Numbered from the stretch's first letter, positions 42,616-56,861 are shown. The stretch is 64,000 nt of DNA from Drosophila persimilis (GCF_003286085.1 NW_020825464.1:1-64000), one strand, 5' to 3'. Translations and numbers: made by a program. The notes: generated from the sequence alone by a model not told the origin.

Positions 42616-45600
42616 ATGGAAAGAAATAAGCAACATATTAAGCCTTTTTGTGGCGAGAAATATTCTATATGGAAATTTAGAATCAGAGCTTTGTTTGCTG
42701 AATTAGAGGTGCTCCAAGTAGTCGATAACATAATGCCTAACGAAGTAGATGATAATTGGAAAAAGGCAGAGCGATGTGCGAAGAGCATTTTAATTCAATA
42801 TTTAGGCGACGCATTTCTAAACTTCGCGGCAGGCGACATTTCGGCACGTGATATTCTGAAGAATTTAGACGCCATATATGAGCGTAGAAGCCTTGCGTCG
42901 CAATTAGCTGCACGTAAACGTTTAATAACACTCAAACTCTCAAGTGAAATGACACTTTCGAGTCATTTTGTTATTTTTGATGAAACAGTGAGTGAGTTGT
43001 TAGGGGCGGGCGCTAAAATGGATGAGATGGACAAAGTGGCACATTTGCTGCAGACTCTACCTTCAACCTATAATGGTGTCATCACGGCAATCGAAACTTT
43101 GTCAGATGAAACTCTATCATTAGCGTTTGTAAAAAATAAATTGTTCGACTACGAGACCAAATTAAGAAATGAAAGTACTGATACAAGTAGTAAAGTCATG
43201 AAGGCAGTTGTAAGAAATAATAACAATTTTAATAATCGTAAAACGTTTGGATCTAGAAACACACGGCAAAAGATATTATTTAAGGGAAAAGCTAGAAGTA
43301 ATATTAAATGCCATCACTGTGGCAAAGAAGGGCACATGAAAAAAGACTGTTACCAGTTTATAAGGTTAAATCAAAACAAAGAAAATTATAAACATAATAA
43401 ACAAGCTCAGCTTGCAGCATCGGGCCACGGGTTCGCATTTATGATGCGGAAAATGAAAAAGAGTGCAACGGATCATTTGATCAATGATGACTCGCTGTAC
43501 GCCGATTGCATCGAATTGGAGCAGCCAATTAAAATCGCTGTGGCAAAAGAAGGCGAGTTTTTATATGCCACTAAGCGTGGAATTGTGCGGCTGCACAATG
43601 GACACAATATCACACTGGAGGATGTGCTCTACTGCAAGGAGGCAGCAGGAAACCTCATGTCTGTCAAGCGTCTGCAACAGGCAGGGATGTGAATTAAGTT
43701 TGACTGTGGTGGTGTCTCCATATCAAAAAATGGAGTAATTGTTGTTAAACATACAGGTATGTTGGATATACCTGTAGTCAAATTCCAAGCATACAGTGTA
43801 GATGCTAGGAACAAAAATAATTATCGATTATGGCATGAGAGGTTGGGGCATATAAGCAATGCAAAATTGCTTGAAATAAAGAATAATAATTTATTTAATG
43901 ACAGTAATCTTCTTGTTAATTTAAAAATATCAGATGAAGTTTGTGAGTCATGTTTAAATGGGAAACAGGCTAGGTTGCCATTTAAGCAATCTAAAGATAA
44001 AAGTTATATAAAACGACCCTTGTTTGTAATACATTCAGATGTATGTGGCCCCATTAAACCAGTTACACTAGACGATAAAAATTATTTTGTGATCTTCGTA
44101 GATCAATTTACACATTATTGTGTAACCTATTTGTTAAAATATAAATCAGATGTATTCAATGTATTTAAAGATTTTGTAGCAAAGAGCGAGGCTCATTTTA
44201 ATTTCAAGATTGTCAATTTGTACATTGACAACGGTAGAGAATACTTGTCGAATGAAATGCGTGAGTTCTGCGTTAATAAAGGAATAAGTTATCATTTGAC
44301 AGTGCCACATACACCTCAGTTGAATGGTGTTTCGGAGCGAATGATAAGAACCATTACAGAGAAAGCTCGTGCTATGGTAAATGGTGCAAAATTAGACAAA
44401 AGTTTTTGGGGTGAAGCTGTGCTAACTGCAACATATCTAATCAACAGAATTCCAAGCAAAGCACTTGGTGATTGTAAAATGACCCCATATGAGCTGTGGC
44501 ACAATAGAAAGCCCAATTTAAAATTTTTAAGAGTGTTCGGTTCAACCGTGTATGTGCACAACAAAATTAAAAAAGGTAAATTTGATGAAAAATCATTCAA
44601 AGCTATCTTGATAGGGTATGAACAAAATGGACTCAAATTGTGGGATGTCATTAAAGGAAAAGTTATTGTTGCAAGAGATGTTGTCGTAGACGAGACTAAT
44701 ATGCTTTATTCTAGAGAAGTAAAATTTGAAACAGATTTCCCGAAAGAGAGTAAGGAAAGAAGTCAACAAGAATTCCTGAATGAGAGTAAGGAATCTGATC
44801 AGCTTAATTTCCCGAATGATAGTACGGAATGTCGAATCCTGAATGAGAGTAAGGAATGTGATCAGTTTTATCTCCCGAATGATAGTACGGAATGTGGAAT
44901 CCTGAATGAGAGTAAGGAATGTGATCAGTTTTATCTCCCGAATGATAGTACGGAATGTGGAATCCTGAATGAGAGCAAGGAATGTGATCAGTTTAATTTC
45001 CCGAATGAAAGTACGGAATATGAAATCCTGAATGAAAGTAAGGAATGCGAAAAGCTGAATTTTCCGAATGAAAGTAGGAAAGGAAAAACTGATTTCCTGA
45101 ATGATAGTAAGGAATTATATATCCCGAATGAGAGTAAGGATTGTGAAAAAGCTGATCGGCCAGATAATTGTCGTGAAGAAAATAAGGATACTAATATAAT
45201 TAGTAGAAAAAGTGAGAGGTTAAAGTCTAAGCCGAAGGTGTCTTATAAAGAACATGATAAAAGCTTTAACAAATTTATATTAAATGCCCATATAATGTTT
45301 GATGAAGTTCCAAATTCTTTTGATGAAATAAATTTTAGGAATGATTAATCTGATTGGGAGGAGTCAATAAATACAGAGTTAAATGCCCATGAAATTAATA
45401 ACACCTGGACAATTATAAAGAAGCCAGAAAACAAAAATATTGTAGACAGTAGATGGGTATTTTCCATTAAATATAATGAACTAGGAGTCCCAATAAAATA
45501 CAAAGCTAGACTGGTTGCAAGAGGATTTACTCAAAAGTACCAAGTAGACTATGAAGAAACATTTGCTCCCGTTGCTAGAATTGCCAGTTTTAGGTTCGTA

Positions 45601-46854
45601 CTATCATTGGCAGTCCAGTTTAATTTGAAAGTCCATCAGATGGATGTTAAAACAGCTTTCCTCAATGGTACATTAAGTGAGGAGATATATATGCGGCCTC
45701 CTCAGGGCGTATTATGCGGTGCTAGGCATGTATGCAAACTGAACAAAGCCATTTATGGGCTCAAACGAGCAGCTAGATGCTGGTTTCAAGTATTTGAGCA
45801 AGCATTGAAAGAATTCGATTTTGTAAACTCTCCCGTGGATCGTTGCATATATATTCTTGATAGAGGTGACATAAAGAAAAACATATATGTATTATTATAT
45901 GTTGATGATGTAGTAATAGCGACAAGGGATATGGATAGAATGAATAATTTCAAAAATTATTTAAGCGAAAGATTTAGAATGCCTGACTTAAATGAGATAA
46001 AACATTTTATCGGTATCAGAGTAGAAATGTTTGAAGACAAAATATATTTGAGTCAAGCTGCATAAGTAAAAAGAATTTTAAATAAATTTAACATGGATAG
46101 TTGCAATTCAGTCAGTACTCCATTACTAAATAAACTAAATTATGAGTTACTTAACTCAGATGAAGACTGCAATGCTCCATGTCGTAACCTTATTGGCTGT
46201 TTAATGTACATAATGCTGTGTACACGACCAGATTTAGCTACCGCTGTAAATATCTTGAGTAGATATAGTAGCAAGAACAATGTTGAGTTATGGCAATGTT
46301 TAAAAAGGGTTATTAGATATTTAAAGGGAACTATTGATATGAAGCTTATATTTAAAAAGAATACATCATTTGAAAATACATTAGTTGGCTATGTAGACTC
46401 CGATTGGGGTAGTAATGAGATTGATAGAAAAAGTACAACGGGTTATTTGTTTAAAATGTTCGATTCCAATTTAATTTGTTGGAATACAAAAAGACAGAAT
46501 TCAGTGGCAGCTTCATCAACTGAAGCTGAATATATGGCCCTATTTGAAGCTGTAAGAGAAGCTTTATGGCTAAAGTCTCTTCTAAATAGTATTAATCTTA
46601 AACTCGACAGACCCATTAAAATTTATGAAGACAACCGAGGCTGTATTAGCATTGCAAATAATCCCTCATGTCATAAAAGAGCAAAGCATATTGATATAAA
46701 ATATCATTTTTCAAGAGAACAGATAGAAACTAATGAGATTTCTCTTGAGTATATTAATACAGACAACCAACTTGCTGACATCTTCACGAAGCCACTACCT
46801 GCTGGAAGATTTGCGGAACTGCGGAACAAATTAGGACTACTACAAGAAGAATGA
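42616..46854 (+). pseudogene. gag-pol: copia-like gag-pol, array unit B, broken
   Basis: All in one frame but with three stops: TGA at 43690-43692 (Ser codon), TAA at 45346-45348 and TAA at 46063-46065. A 42-bp in-frame deletion at about 43464 removes 14 residues, including the catalytic Asp-Ser-Gly of the protease. Gag with its knuckle, the integrase core and the YVDD and RNase H motifs are all recognisable. The 5' half resembles units C and F, the 3' half resembles unit A. It has the longest version of the 21-residue repeat region. Confidence 0.9.
44745..45160 (+). repeat. 63-bp coding minisatellite between integrase and reverse transcriptase (unit B)
   Basis: Tandem units of 21 codons built on NESKECDQ and NDSTECGI, each itself two similar halves (CTGAATGAGAGTAAGGAATG and CCCGAATGATAGTACGGAAT). 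It is longest here, slightly shorter in the single copy (about 22054-22460) and unit C (about 49685-50100), shorter again in unit A (about 39890-40180) and shortest in D and E (about 54590-54830 and 59100-59330). Confidence 0.8.
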
Positions 46855-47191
46855 TTCCAATTTAATGAAAACATGAACATGAAGCTTTATTAACGAATTT
46901 ATTACATTAATTCATATTTAATTTTTTTTTTGATTTGAACCAAAAGAACCAATGAATTGTTAAAGTAATTTAATTTTATGTTAATCTAATTTGAAAGTGA
47001 TCTGATCGGGTTTTTCTGGGTTTTCCCCGTATCCTTAGAGCAAATGCTAGATCACATAACACTTCCCAGAATGCACACCAACCACATTAGAATAACAATT
47101 GAATGTTACCTTTTTGATTTAAGGATGAAAACTTTTTTTATATTTTTTATTTTTATGATTTTGATAATTAATGTTATTTTTGAGGGGGGCG

Positions 47192-47441
47192 TGTTGGAAT
47201 ACGCCTATTCCCTCATTCAAATAATAACATTAAATAATATTATCGATATGTTAGGTATTATTATTATGAGTTAGTCTGGTCACACTTGAAGTGTCGATGC
47301 TCTCTCTTCTTGTGTGATCTCAAGTGTGTGGACCGGTGTTGCAGCAAAAAAGTAATCAAGAAATACATAAATAATCTTTAAAGAAAAACATAACTTGGTA
47401 CTGTCTTCCGTTTACTAATTGTCATAGCTAGTCTACCAATA
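47192..47441 (+). repeat. array LTR 3
   Basis: 250 bp, same variant as LTR 2, with CCCTCATTC for CCCACATTC. Shared by units B and C. Confidence 0.9.
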
Positions 47442-47580
47442 GGTTATGGGCCCAGTCCACGCCAATTTAAATAAATTAAATTAATAACAAATAGTTGTGA
47501 AATTAGTTCCGCGTGCGTTCTTGTGCAGTGTTTTTTTTTGTAGTGTGTGTGTGTATAATATATACATACATACATAGAAA

Positions 47581-50500
47581 ATGGAAAGAAATAAGCAACA
47601 TATTAAGCCTTTTTGTGGCGAGAAATATTCTATATGGAAATTTAGAATCAGAGCTTTGTTTGCTGAATTAGAGGTGCTCCAAGTAGTCGATAACATAATG
47701 CCTAACGAAGTAGATGATAATTGGAAAAAGGCAGAGCGATGTGCGAAGAGCATTTTAATTCAATATTTAGGCGACGCATTTCTAAACTTCGCGGCAGGCG
47801 ACATTTCGGCACGTGATATTCTGAAGAATTTAGACGCCATATATGAGCGTAGAAGCCTTGCGTCGCAATTAGCTGCACGTAAACGTTTAATAACACTCAA
47901 ACTCTCAAGTGAAATGACACTTTCGAGTCATTTTGTTATTTTTGATGAAACAGTGAGTGAGTTGTTAGGGGCGGGCGCTAAAATGGATGAGATGGACAAA
48001 GTGGCACATTTGCTGCAGACTCTACCTTCAACCTATAATGGTGTCATCACGGCAATCGAAACTTTGTCAGATGAAACTCTATCATTAGCGTTTGTAAAAA
48101 ATAAATTGTTCGACTACGAGACCAAATTAAGAAATGAAAGTACTGATACAAGTAGTAAAGTCATGAAGGCAGCTGTAAGAAATAATAACAATTTTAATAA
48201 TCGTAAAACGTTTGGATTTAAGGGAATTTATTATTTAAGGGAAAAGCTAGAAGTAATATTAAATGCCATCACTGTGGCAAAGAAGGGCACATGAAAAAAG
48301 ACTGTTACCAGTTTATAAGGTTAAATCAAAACAAAGAAAATTATAAACATAATAAACAAGCTCAGCTTGCAGCATCGGGCCACGGGTTCGCATTTATGAT
48401 GCGGAAAATGAAAAAGAGTGCAACGGATCATTTGATCAATGATGACTCGCTGTACGCCGATTGCATCGAATTGGAGCAGCCAATTAAAATCGCTGTGGCA
48501 AAAGAAGGCGAGTTTTTATATGCCACTAAGCGTGGAATTGTGCGGCTGCACAATGGACACAATATCACACTGGAGGATGTGCTCTACTGCAAGGAGGCAG
48601 CAGGAAACCTCATGTCTGTCAAGCGTCTGCAACAGGCAGGGATGTGAATTAAGTTTGACTGTGGTGGTGTCTCCATATCAAAAAATGGAGTAATTGTTGT
48701 TAAACATACAGGTATGTTGGATATACCTGTAGTCAAATTCCAAGCATACAGTGTAGATGCTAGGAACAAAAATAATTATCGATTATGGCATGAGAGGTTG
48801 GGGCATATAAGCAATGCAAAATTGCTTGAAATAAAGAATAATAATTTATTTAATGACAGTAATCTTCTTGTTAATTTAAAAATATCAGATGAAGTTTGTG
48901 AGTCATGTTTAAATGGGAAACAGGCTAGGTTGCCATTTAAGCAATCTAAAGATAAAAGTTATATAAAACGACCCTTGTTTGTAATACATTCAGATGTATG
49001 TGGCCCCATTAAACCAGTTACACTAGACGATAAAAATTATTTTGTGATCTTCGTAGATCAATTTACACATTATTGTGTAACCTATTTGTTAAAATATAAA
49101 TCAGATGTATTTAAAGATTTTGTAGCAAAGAGCGAGGCTCATTTTAATTTCAAGATTGTCAATTTGTACATTGACAACGGTAGAGAATACTTGTCGAATG
49201 AAATGCGTGAGTTCTGCGTTAATAAAGGAATAAGTTATCATTTGACAGTGCCACATACACCTCAGTTGAATGGTGTTTCGGAGCGAATGATAAGAACCAT
49301 TACAGAGAAAGCTCGTGCTATGGTAAATGGTGCAAAATTAGACAAATGTTTTTGGGGTGAAGCTGTGCTAACTGCAACATATCTAATCAACAGAATTCCA
49401 AGCAAAGCACTTGGTGATTGTAAAATGACCCCATATGAGCTGTGGCACAATAGAAAGCCCAATTTAAAATTTTTAAGAGTGTTCGGTTCAACCGTGTATG
49501 TGCACAACAAAATTAAAAAAGGTAAATTTGATGAAAAATCATTCAAAGCTATCTTGATAGGGTATGAACAAAATGGACTCAAATTGTGGGATGTCATTAA
49601 AGGAAAAGTTATTGTTGCAAGAGATGTTGTCGTAGACGAGACTAATATGCTTTATTCTAGAGAAGTAAAATTTGAAACAGATTTCCCGAAAGAGAGTAAG
49701 GAAAGAAGTCAACAAGAATTCCTGAATGAGAGTAAGGAATCTGATCAGCTTAATTTCCCGAATGATAGTACGGAATGTCGAATCCTGAATGAGAGTAAGG
49801 AATGTGATCAGTTTTATCTCCCGAATGATAGTACGGAATGTGGAATCCTGAATGAGAGTAAGGAATGTGATCAGTTTTATCTCCCGAATGATAGTACGGA
49901 ATGTGGAATCCTGAATGAGAGCAAGGAATGTTTAATTTCAGTTTAATTTCCCGAATGAAAGTACGGAATATGAAATCCTGAATGAAAGTAAGGAATGCGA
50001 AAAGCTGAATTTTCCGAATGAAAGTAGGAAAGGAAAAACTGATTTCCTGAATGATAGTAAGGAATTATATATCCCGAATGAGAGTAAGGATTGTGAAAAA
50101 GCTGATCGGCCAGATAATTGTCGTGAAGAAAATAAGGATACTAATATGATTTGTAGAAAAAGTGAGAGGTTAAAGTCTAAGCCGAAGGTGTCTTATAAAG
50201 AACATGATAAAAGCTTTAACAAATTTATATTAAATGCCCATATAATGTTTGATGAAGTTCCAAATTCTTTTGATGAAATAAATTTTAGGAATGATAAATC
50301 TGATTGGGAGGAGGCAATAAATACAGAGTTAAATGCCCATGAAATTAATAACACCTGGACAATTATAAAGAAGCCAGAAAACAAAAATATTGTAGACAGT
50401 AGATGGGTATTTTCCATTAAATATAATGAACTAGGTGTCCCAATAAAATACAAAGCTAGACTGGTTGCAAGAGGATTTACTCAAAAGTACCAAGTAGACT

Positions 50501-51804
50501 ATGAAGAAACATTTGCTCCCGTTGCTAGAATTGCCAGTTTTAGGTTCGTACTATCATTGGCAGTCCAGTTTAATTTGAAAGTCCATCAGATGGATGTTAA
50601 AACAGCTTTCCTCAATGGTACATTAAGTGAGGAGATATATATGCGGCCTCCTCAGGGCGTATTATGCGGTGCTGGGCATGTATGCAAACTAAACAAAGCC
50701 ATTTATGGGCTCAAACAAGCAGCTAGATGCTGGTTTCAAGTATTTGAGCAAGCATTGAAAGAATTCGATTTTGTAAACTCTCCCGTGGATCGTTGCATAT
50801 ATATTCTTGATAGAGGTGACATAAAGAAAAACATATATGTATTATTATATGTTGATGATGTAGTAATAGCGACAAGGGATATGGATAGAATGAATAATTT
50901 CAAAAATTATTTAAGCGAAAGATTTAGAATGACTGACTTAAATGAGATAAAACATTTTATCGGTATCAGAGTAGAAATGTTTGAAGACAAAATATATTTG
51001 AGTCAAGCTGCATATGTAAAAAGAATTTTAAATAAATTTAACATGGATAGTTGCAATTCAGTCAGTACTCCATTACTAAATAAACTAAATTATGAGTTAC
51101 TTAACTCAGATGAAGACTGCAATGCTCCATGTCGTAACCTTATTGGTTGTTTAATGTACATAATGCTGTGTACACGACCAGATTTAGCTACCGCTGTAAA
51201 TAGCTTGAGTAGATAAAGTAGCAAGAACAATGCTGAGTTATGACAATGTTTAAAAAGGGTTATTAGATATTTAAAGGGAACTATTGATATGAAGCTTATA
51301 TTTAAAAAGAATACATCATTTGAAAATACATTAGTTGGCTATGTAGACTCCGATTGGGGTAGTAATGAGATTGATAGAAAAAGAACAACGGGTTATTTGT
51401 TTAAAATGTTCGATTCCAATTTAATTTGTTGGAATACAAAAAGACAGAATTCAGTGGCAGCTTCATCAACTGAAGCTGAATATATGGCCCTATTTGAAGC
51501 TGTAAGAGAAGCTTTATGGCTAAAGTCTCTTCTAAATAGTATTAATCTTAAACTCGACAGACCCATTAAAATTTATGAAGACAACCAAGGCTGTATTGGC
51601 ATTGCAAATAATCCCTCATGTCATAAAAGAGCAAAGCATATTGATATAAAATATCATTTTTCAAGAGAACAGATAGAAACTAATGAGATTTCTCTTGAGT
51701 ATATTAATACAGACAACCAACTTGCTGACATCTTCACGAAGCCACTACCTGCTGGAAGATTTTCGGAACTGCGGAACAAATTAGGACTACTACAAGAAGA
51801 ATGA
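47581..51804 (+). pseudogene. gag-pol: copia-like gag-pol, array unit C, broken
   Basis: Gag is cut at 237 residues because 22 nt before the zinc knuckle are replaced by 12 nt (48217-48228), a frameshift shared with unit F. It has the 42-bp protease deletion (about 48420), TGA at 48645-48647, a 9-bp in-frame loss near 49110, the frameshift near 49935 shared with the single copy at 19502, TAA at 51214-51216 and TGA at 51241-51243 (both shared with unit D). RNase H is open from 51289. Confidence 0.9.
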
Positions 51805-52145
51805 TTCCAATTTAATGAAAACATGAACATGAAGCTTTATTAACGAATTTATTACATTAATTCATATTTAATTTTTTTTTTTTTTGATTTGAACCAAAAG
51901 AACCAATGAATTGTTAAAGTAATTTAATTTTATGTTAATCTAATTTGAAAGTGATCTGATCGGGTTTTTCTGGGTTTTCCCCGTATCCTTAGAGCAAATG
52001 CTAGATCACATAACACTTCCCAGAATGCACACCAACCACATTAGAATAACAATTGAATGTTACCTTTTTGATTTAAGGATGAAAACTTTTTTTATATTTT
52101 TTATTTTTATGATTTTGATAATTAATGTTATTTTTGAGGGGGGCG

Positions 52146-52395
52146 TGTTGGAATACGCCTATTCCCACATTCAAATAATAACATTAAATAATATTATCGA
52201 TATGTTAGGTATTATTATTATGAGTTAGTCTGGTCACACTTGAAGTGTCGATGCTCTCTCTTCTTGTGTGATCTCAAGTGTGTGGACCGGTGTTGCAGCA
52301 AAAAAGTAATCAAGAAATACATAAATAATCTTTAAAGAAAAACATAACTTGGTACTGTCTTCCGTTTACTAATTGTCATAGCTAGTCTACCAATA
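52146..52395 (+). repeat. array LTR 4
   Basis: 250 bp, same variant as LTR 2. Shared by units C and D. Confidence 0.9.
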
Positions 52396-52530
52396 GGTTA
52401 TGGGCCCAGTCCACGCCAATTTAAATAAATTAAATTAATAACAAATAGTTGTGAAATTAGTTCCGCGTGCGTTCTTGTGTAGTGTTTTTTTTTGTAGTGT
52501 GTGTGATTATAATATATACATACATAGAAA

Positions 52531-55500
52531 ATGGAAAGAAATAAGCAACATATTAAGCCTTTTTGTGGCGAGAAATATTCTATATGGAAATTTAGAATCA
52601 GAGCTTTGTTTGCTGAATTAGAGGTGCTCCAAGTAGTCGATAACATAATGCCTAACGAAGTAGATGATAATTGGAAAAAGGCAGAGCGATGTGCGAAGAG
52701 CATTTTAATTCAATATTTAGGCGACGCATTTCTAAACTTCGCGGCAGGCGACATTTCGGCACGTGATATTCTGAAGAATTTAGACGCCATATATGAGCGT
52801 AGAAGCCTTGCGTCGCAATTAGCTGCACGTAAACGTTTAATAACACTCAAACTCTCAAGTGAAATGACACTTTCGAGTCATTTTGTTATTTTTGATGAAA
52901 CAGTGAGTGAGTTGTTAGGGGCGGGCGCTAAAATGGATGAGATAGACAAAGTGGCACATTTGCTGCAGACTCTACCTTCAACCTATAATGGTGTCATCAC
53001 GGCAATCGAAACTTTGTCAGATGAAACTCTATCATTAGCGTTTGTAAAAAATAAATTGTTCGACTACGAGACCAAATTAAGAAATGAAAGTACTGATACA
53101 AGTAGTAAAGTCATGAAGGCAGTTGTAAGAAATAATAACAATTTTAATAATCGTAAAACGTTTGGATCTAGAAACACACGGCAAAAGATATTATTTAAGG
53201 GAAAAGCTAGAAGAAATATTAAATGCCATCACTGTGGCAAAGAAGGGCACATGAAAAAAGACTGTTACCAGTTTATAAGGTTAAATCAAAACAAAGAAAA
53301 TTATAAACATAATAAACAAGCTCAGCTTGCAGCATCGGGCCACGGGTTCGCATTTATGATGCGGAAAATGAAAAAGAGTGATCAAATAAATAATGAACTC
53401 GGTTTTATACTCGATTCTGGTGCAACGGATCATTTGATCAATGATGACTCGCTGTACGCCGATTGCATCGAATTGGAGCAGCCAAGCAATGCCATATAAG
53501 CAATGCAAAATTGCTTGAAATAAAGAATAATAATTTATTTAATGACAGTAATCTTCTTGTTAATTTAAAAATATCAGATGAAGTTTGTGAGTCATGTTTA
53601 AATGGGAAACAGGCTAGGTTGCCATTTAAGCAATCTAAAGATAAAAGTTATATAAAACGACTCTTGTTTGTGTTAAAGTTATTTTATTTGTAAGACAGCA
53701 GAATATCAGTATACAGAATTATATGTGCTTCCGAGTAACATACGCAAGAGAGAGACACCGAAAAGGGAACATCGATATACAGAACATCGATATGAGAACA
53801 TCGATATGCAGCAGGGCACATGCGCAGTGTTGTTACAGATCAATATCTAATTATCGTGGCGGTCACTTTGAACAGTTTGTAATACATTCAGATGTATGTG
53901 GCCCCATTAAACCAGTTACACTAGACGATAAAAATTATTTTGTGATCTTCGTAGATCAATTTACACATTATTGTGTAACCTATTTGTTAAAATATAAATC
54001 AGATGTAATCAATGTATTTAAAGATTTTGTAGCAAAGAGCGAGGCTCATTTTAATTTCAAGATTGTCAATTTGTACATTGACAACGGTAGAGAATACTTG
54101 TCGAATGAAATGCGTGAGTTCTGCGTTAATAAAGGAATAAGTTATCAATTGACAGTGCCACATACACCTCAGTTGAATGGTGTTTCGGAGCGAATGATAA
54201 GAACCATTACAGAGAAAGCTCGTGCTATGGTAAATGGTGCAAAATTAGACAAAAGTTTTTGGGGTGAAGCTGTGCTAACTGCAACATATCTAATCAACAG
54301 AATTCCAAGCAAAGCACTTGGTGATTGTAAAATGACCCCATATGAGCTGTGGCACAATAGAAAGCCCAATTTAAAATTTTTAAGAGTGTTCGGTTCAACC
54401 GTGTATGTGCACAACAAAATTAAAAAAGGTAAATTTGATGAAAAATCATTCAAAGCTATCTTGATAGGGTATGAACAAAATGGACTCAAATTGTGGGATG
54501 TCATTAAAGGAAAAGTTATTGTTGCAAGAGATGTTGTCGTAGACGAGACTAATATGCTTTATTCTAGAGAAGTAAAATTTGAAACAGATTTCCCGAAAGA
54601 GAGTAAGGAAAGAAGTCAACAAGAATTCCTGAATGAGAGTAAGGAATCTGATCAGTTTTATCTCCCGAATGATAGTACGGAATGTGAAATCCTGAATGAA
54701 AGTAAGGAATGCGAAAAGCTGAATTTTCCGAATGAAAGTAGGAAAAGAAAAACTGATTTCCTGAATGATAGTAAGGAATTATATATCCCGAATGAGAGTA
54801 AGGATTGTGAAAAGCTGATCAGCCAGATAATTGTCGTGAAGAAAATAAGGATACTAATATAATTAGTAGAAAAAGTGAGAGGTTAAAGTCTAAGCCGAAG
54901 GTGTCTTATAAAGAACATGATAAAAGCTTTAACAAATTTATATTAAATGCCCATATAATGTTTGATGAAGTTCCAAATTCTTTTGATGAAATAAATTTTA
55001 GGAATGATAAATCTGATTGGGAGGAGGTAATAAATACAGAGTTAAATGCCCATGAAATTAATAACACCTGGACAATTATAAAGAAGCCAGAAAACAAAAA
55101 TATTGTAGACAGTAGATGGGTATTTTCCATTAAATATAATGAACTAGGTGTCCCAATAAAATACAAAGCTAGACTGGTTGCAAGAGGATTTACTCAAAAG
55201 TACCAAGTAGACTATGAAGAAACATTTGCTCCCGTTGCTAGAATTGCCAGTTTTAGGTTCGTACTATCATTGGCAGTCCAGTTTAATTTGAAAGTCCATC
55301 AGATGGATGTTAAAACAGCTTTCCTCAATGGTACATTAAGTGAGGAGATATATATGCGGCCTCCTCAGGGCGTATTATGCGGTGCTGGGCATGTATGCAA
55401 ACTAAACAAAGCCATTTATGGGCTCAAACAAGCAGCTAGATGCTGGTTTCAAGTATTTGAGCAAGCATTGAAAGAATTCGATTTTGTAAACTCTCCCGTG

Positions 55501-56517
55501 GATCGTTGCATATATATTCTTGATAGAGGTGACATAAAGAAAAACATATATGTATTATTATATGTTGATGATGTAGTAATAGCGACAAGGGATATGGATA
55601 GAATGAATAATTTCAAAAATTATTTAAGCGAAAGATTTAGAATGACTGACTTAAATGAGATAAAACATTTTATCGGTATCAGAGTAGAAATGTTTGAAGA
55701 CAAAATATATTTGAGTCAAGCTGCATATGTAAAAAGAATTTTAAATAAATTTAACATGGATAGTTGCAATTCAGTCAGTACTCCATTACTAAATAAACTA
55801 AATTATGAGTTACTTAACTCAGATGAAGACTGCAATGCTCCATGTCGTAACCTTATTGGTTGTTTAATGTACATAATGCTGTGTACACGACCAGATTTAG
55901 CTACCGCTGTAAATAGCTTGAGTAGATAAAGTAGCAAGAACAATGCTGAGTTATGACAATGTTTAAAAAGGGTTATTAGATATTTAAAGGGAACTATTGA
56001 TATGAAGCTTATATTTAAAAAGAATACATCATTTGAAAATACATTAGTTGGCTATGTAGACTCCGATTGGGGTAGTAATGAGATTGATAGAAAAAGAACA
56101 ACGGGTTATTTGTTTAAAATGTTCGATTCCAATTTAATTTGTTGGAATACAAAAAGACAGAATTCAGTGGCAGCTTCATCAACTGAAGCTGAATATATGG
56201 CCCTATTTGAAGCTGTAAGAGAAGCTTTATGGCTAAAGTCTCTTCTAAATAGTATTAATCTTAAACTCGACAGACCCATTAAAATTTATGAAGACAACCA
56301 AGGCTGTATTGGCATTGCAAATAATCCCTCATGTCATAAAAGAGCAAAGCATATTGATATAAAATATCATTTTTCAAGAGAACAGATAGAAACTAATGAG
56401 ATTTCTCTTGAGTATATTAATACAGACAACCAACTTGCTGACATCTTCACGAAGCCACTACCTGCTGGAAGATTTGCGGAACTGCGGAACAAATTAGGAC
56501 TACTACAAGAAGAATGA
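52531..56517 (+). pseudogene. gag-pol: copia-like gag-pol, array unit D, broken
   Basis: Gag, knuckle and protease active site are open for 322 residues. About 320 bp (end of protease to pre-integrase) are then replaced by 7 nt (53486-53492), with loss of frame; unit E has the same scar. A 204-bp element interrupts the integrase region at 53671-53874. A one-base loss near 54809 shifts frame (shared with E). TAA at 55927-55929 and TGA at 55954-55956 are shared with C. Confidence 0.9.
53671..53874. mobile_element. 204-bp insertion with terminal inverted repeats and 5-bp target duplication
   Basis: Present in unit D only. It begins TGTTAAAGT and ends ACTTTGAACA (imperfect inverted repeats), and is flanked by GTTTG at 53666-53670 and 53875-53879, which is single in unit E. 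TG...CA ends with a 5-bp duplication suit a solo LTR; the longer inverted ends suit a small DNA transposon. The body has several ATCGATAT motifs and GGTCACTTTG. The family is not recognised. Confidence 0.75.
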
Positions 56518-56861
56518 TTCCAATTTAATGAAAACATTAACATGAAGCTTTATTAACGAATTTATTACATTAATTCATATTTAATTTTTTTTTTTTTTCT
56601 TGATTTGAACCAAAAGAACCAATGAATTGTTAAAGTAATTTAATTTTATGTTAATCTAATTTTAAAGTGATCTGATCGGGTTTTTCTGGGTTTTCCCCGT
56701 ATCCTTAGAGCAAATGCTAGATCACATAACACTTCCCAGAATGCACACCAACCACATTAGAATAACAATTGAATGTTACCTTTTTGATTTAAGGATGAAA
56801 ACTTTTTTTATATTTTTTATTTTTATGATTTTGATAATTAATGTTATTTTTGAGGGGGGCG

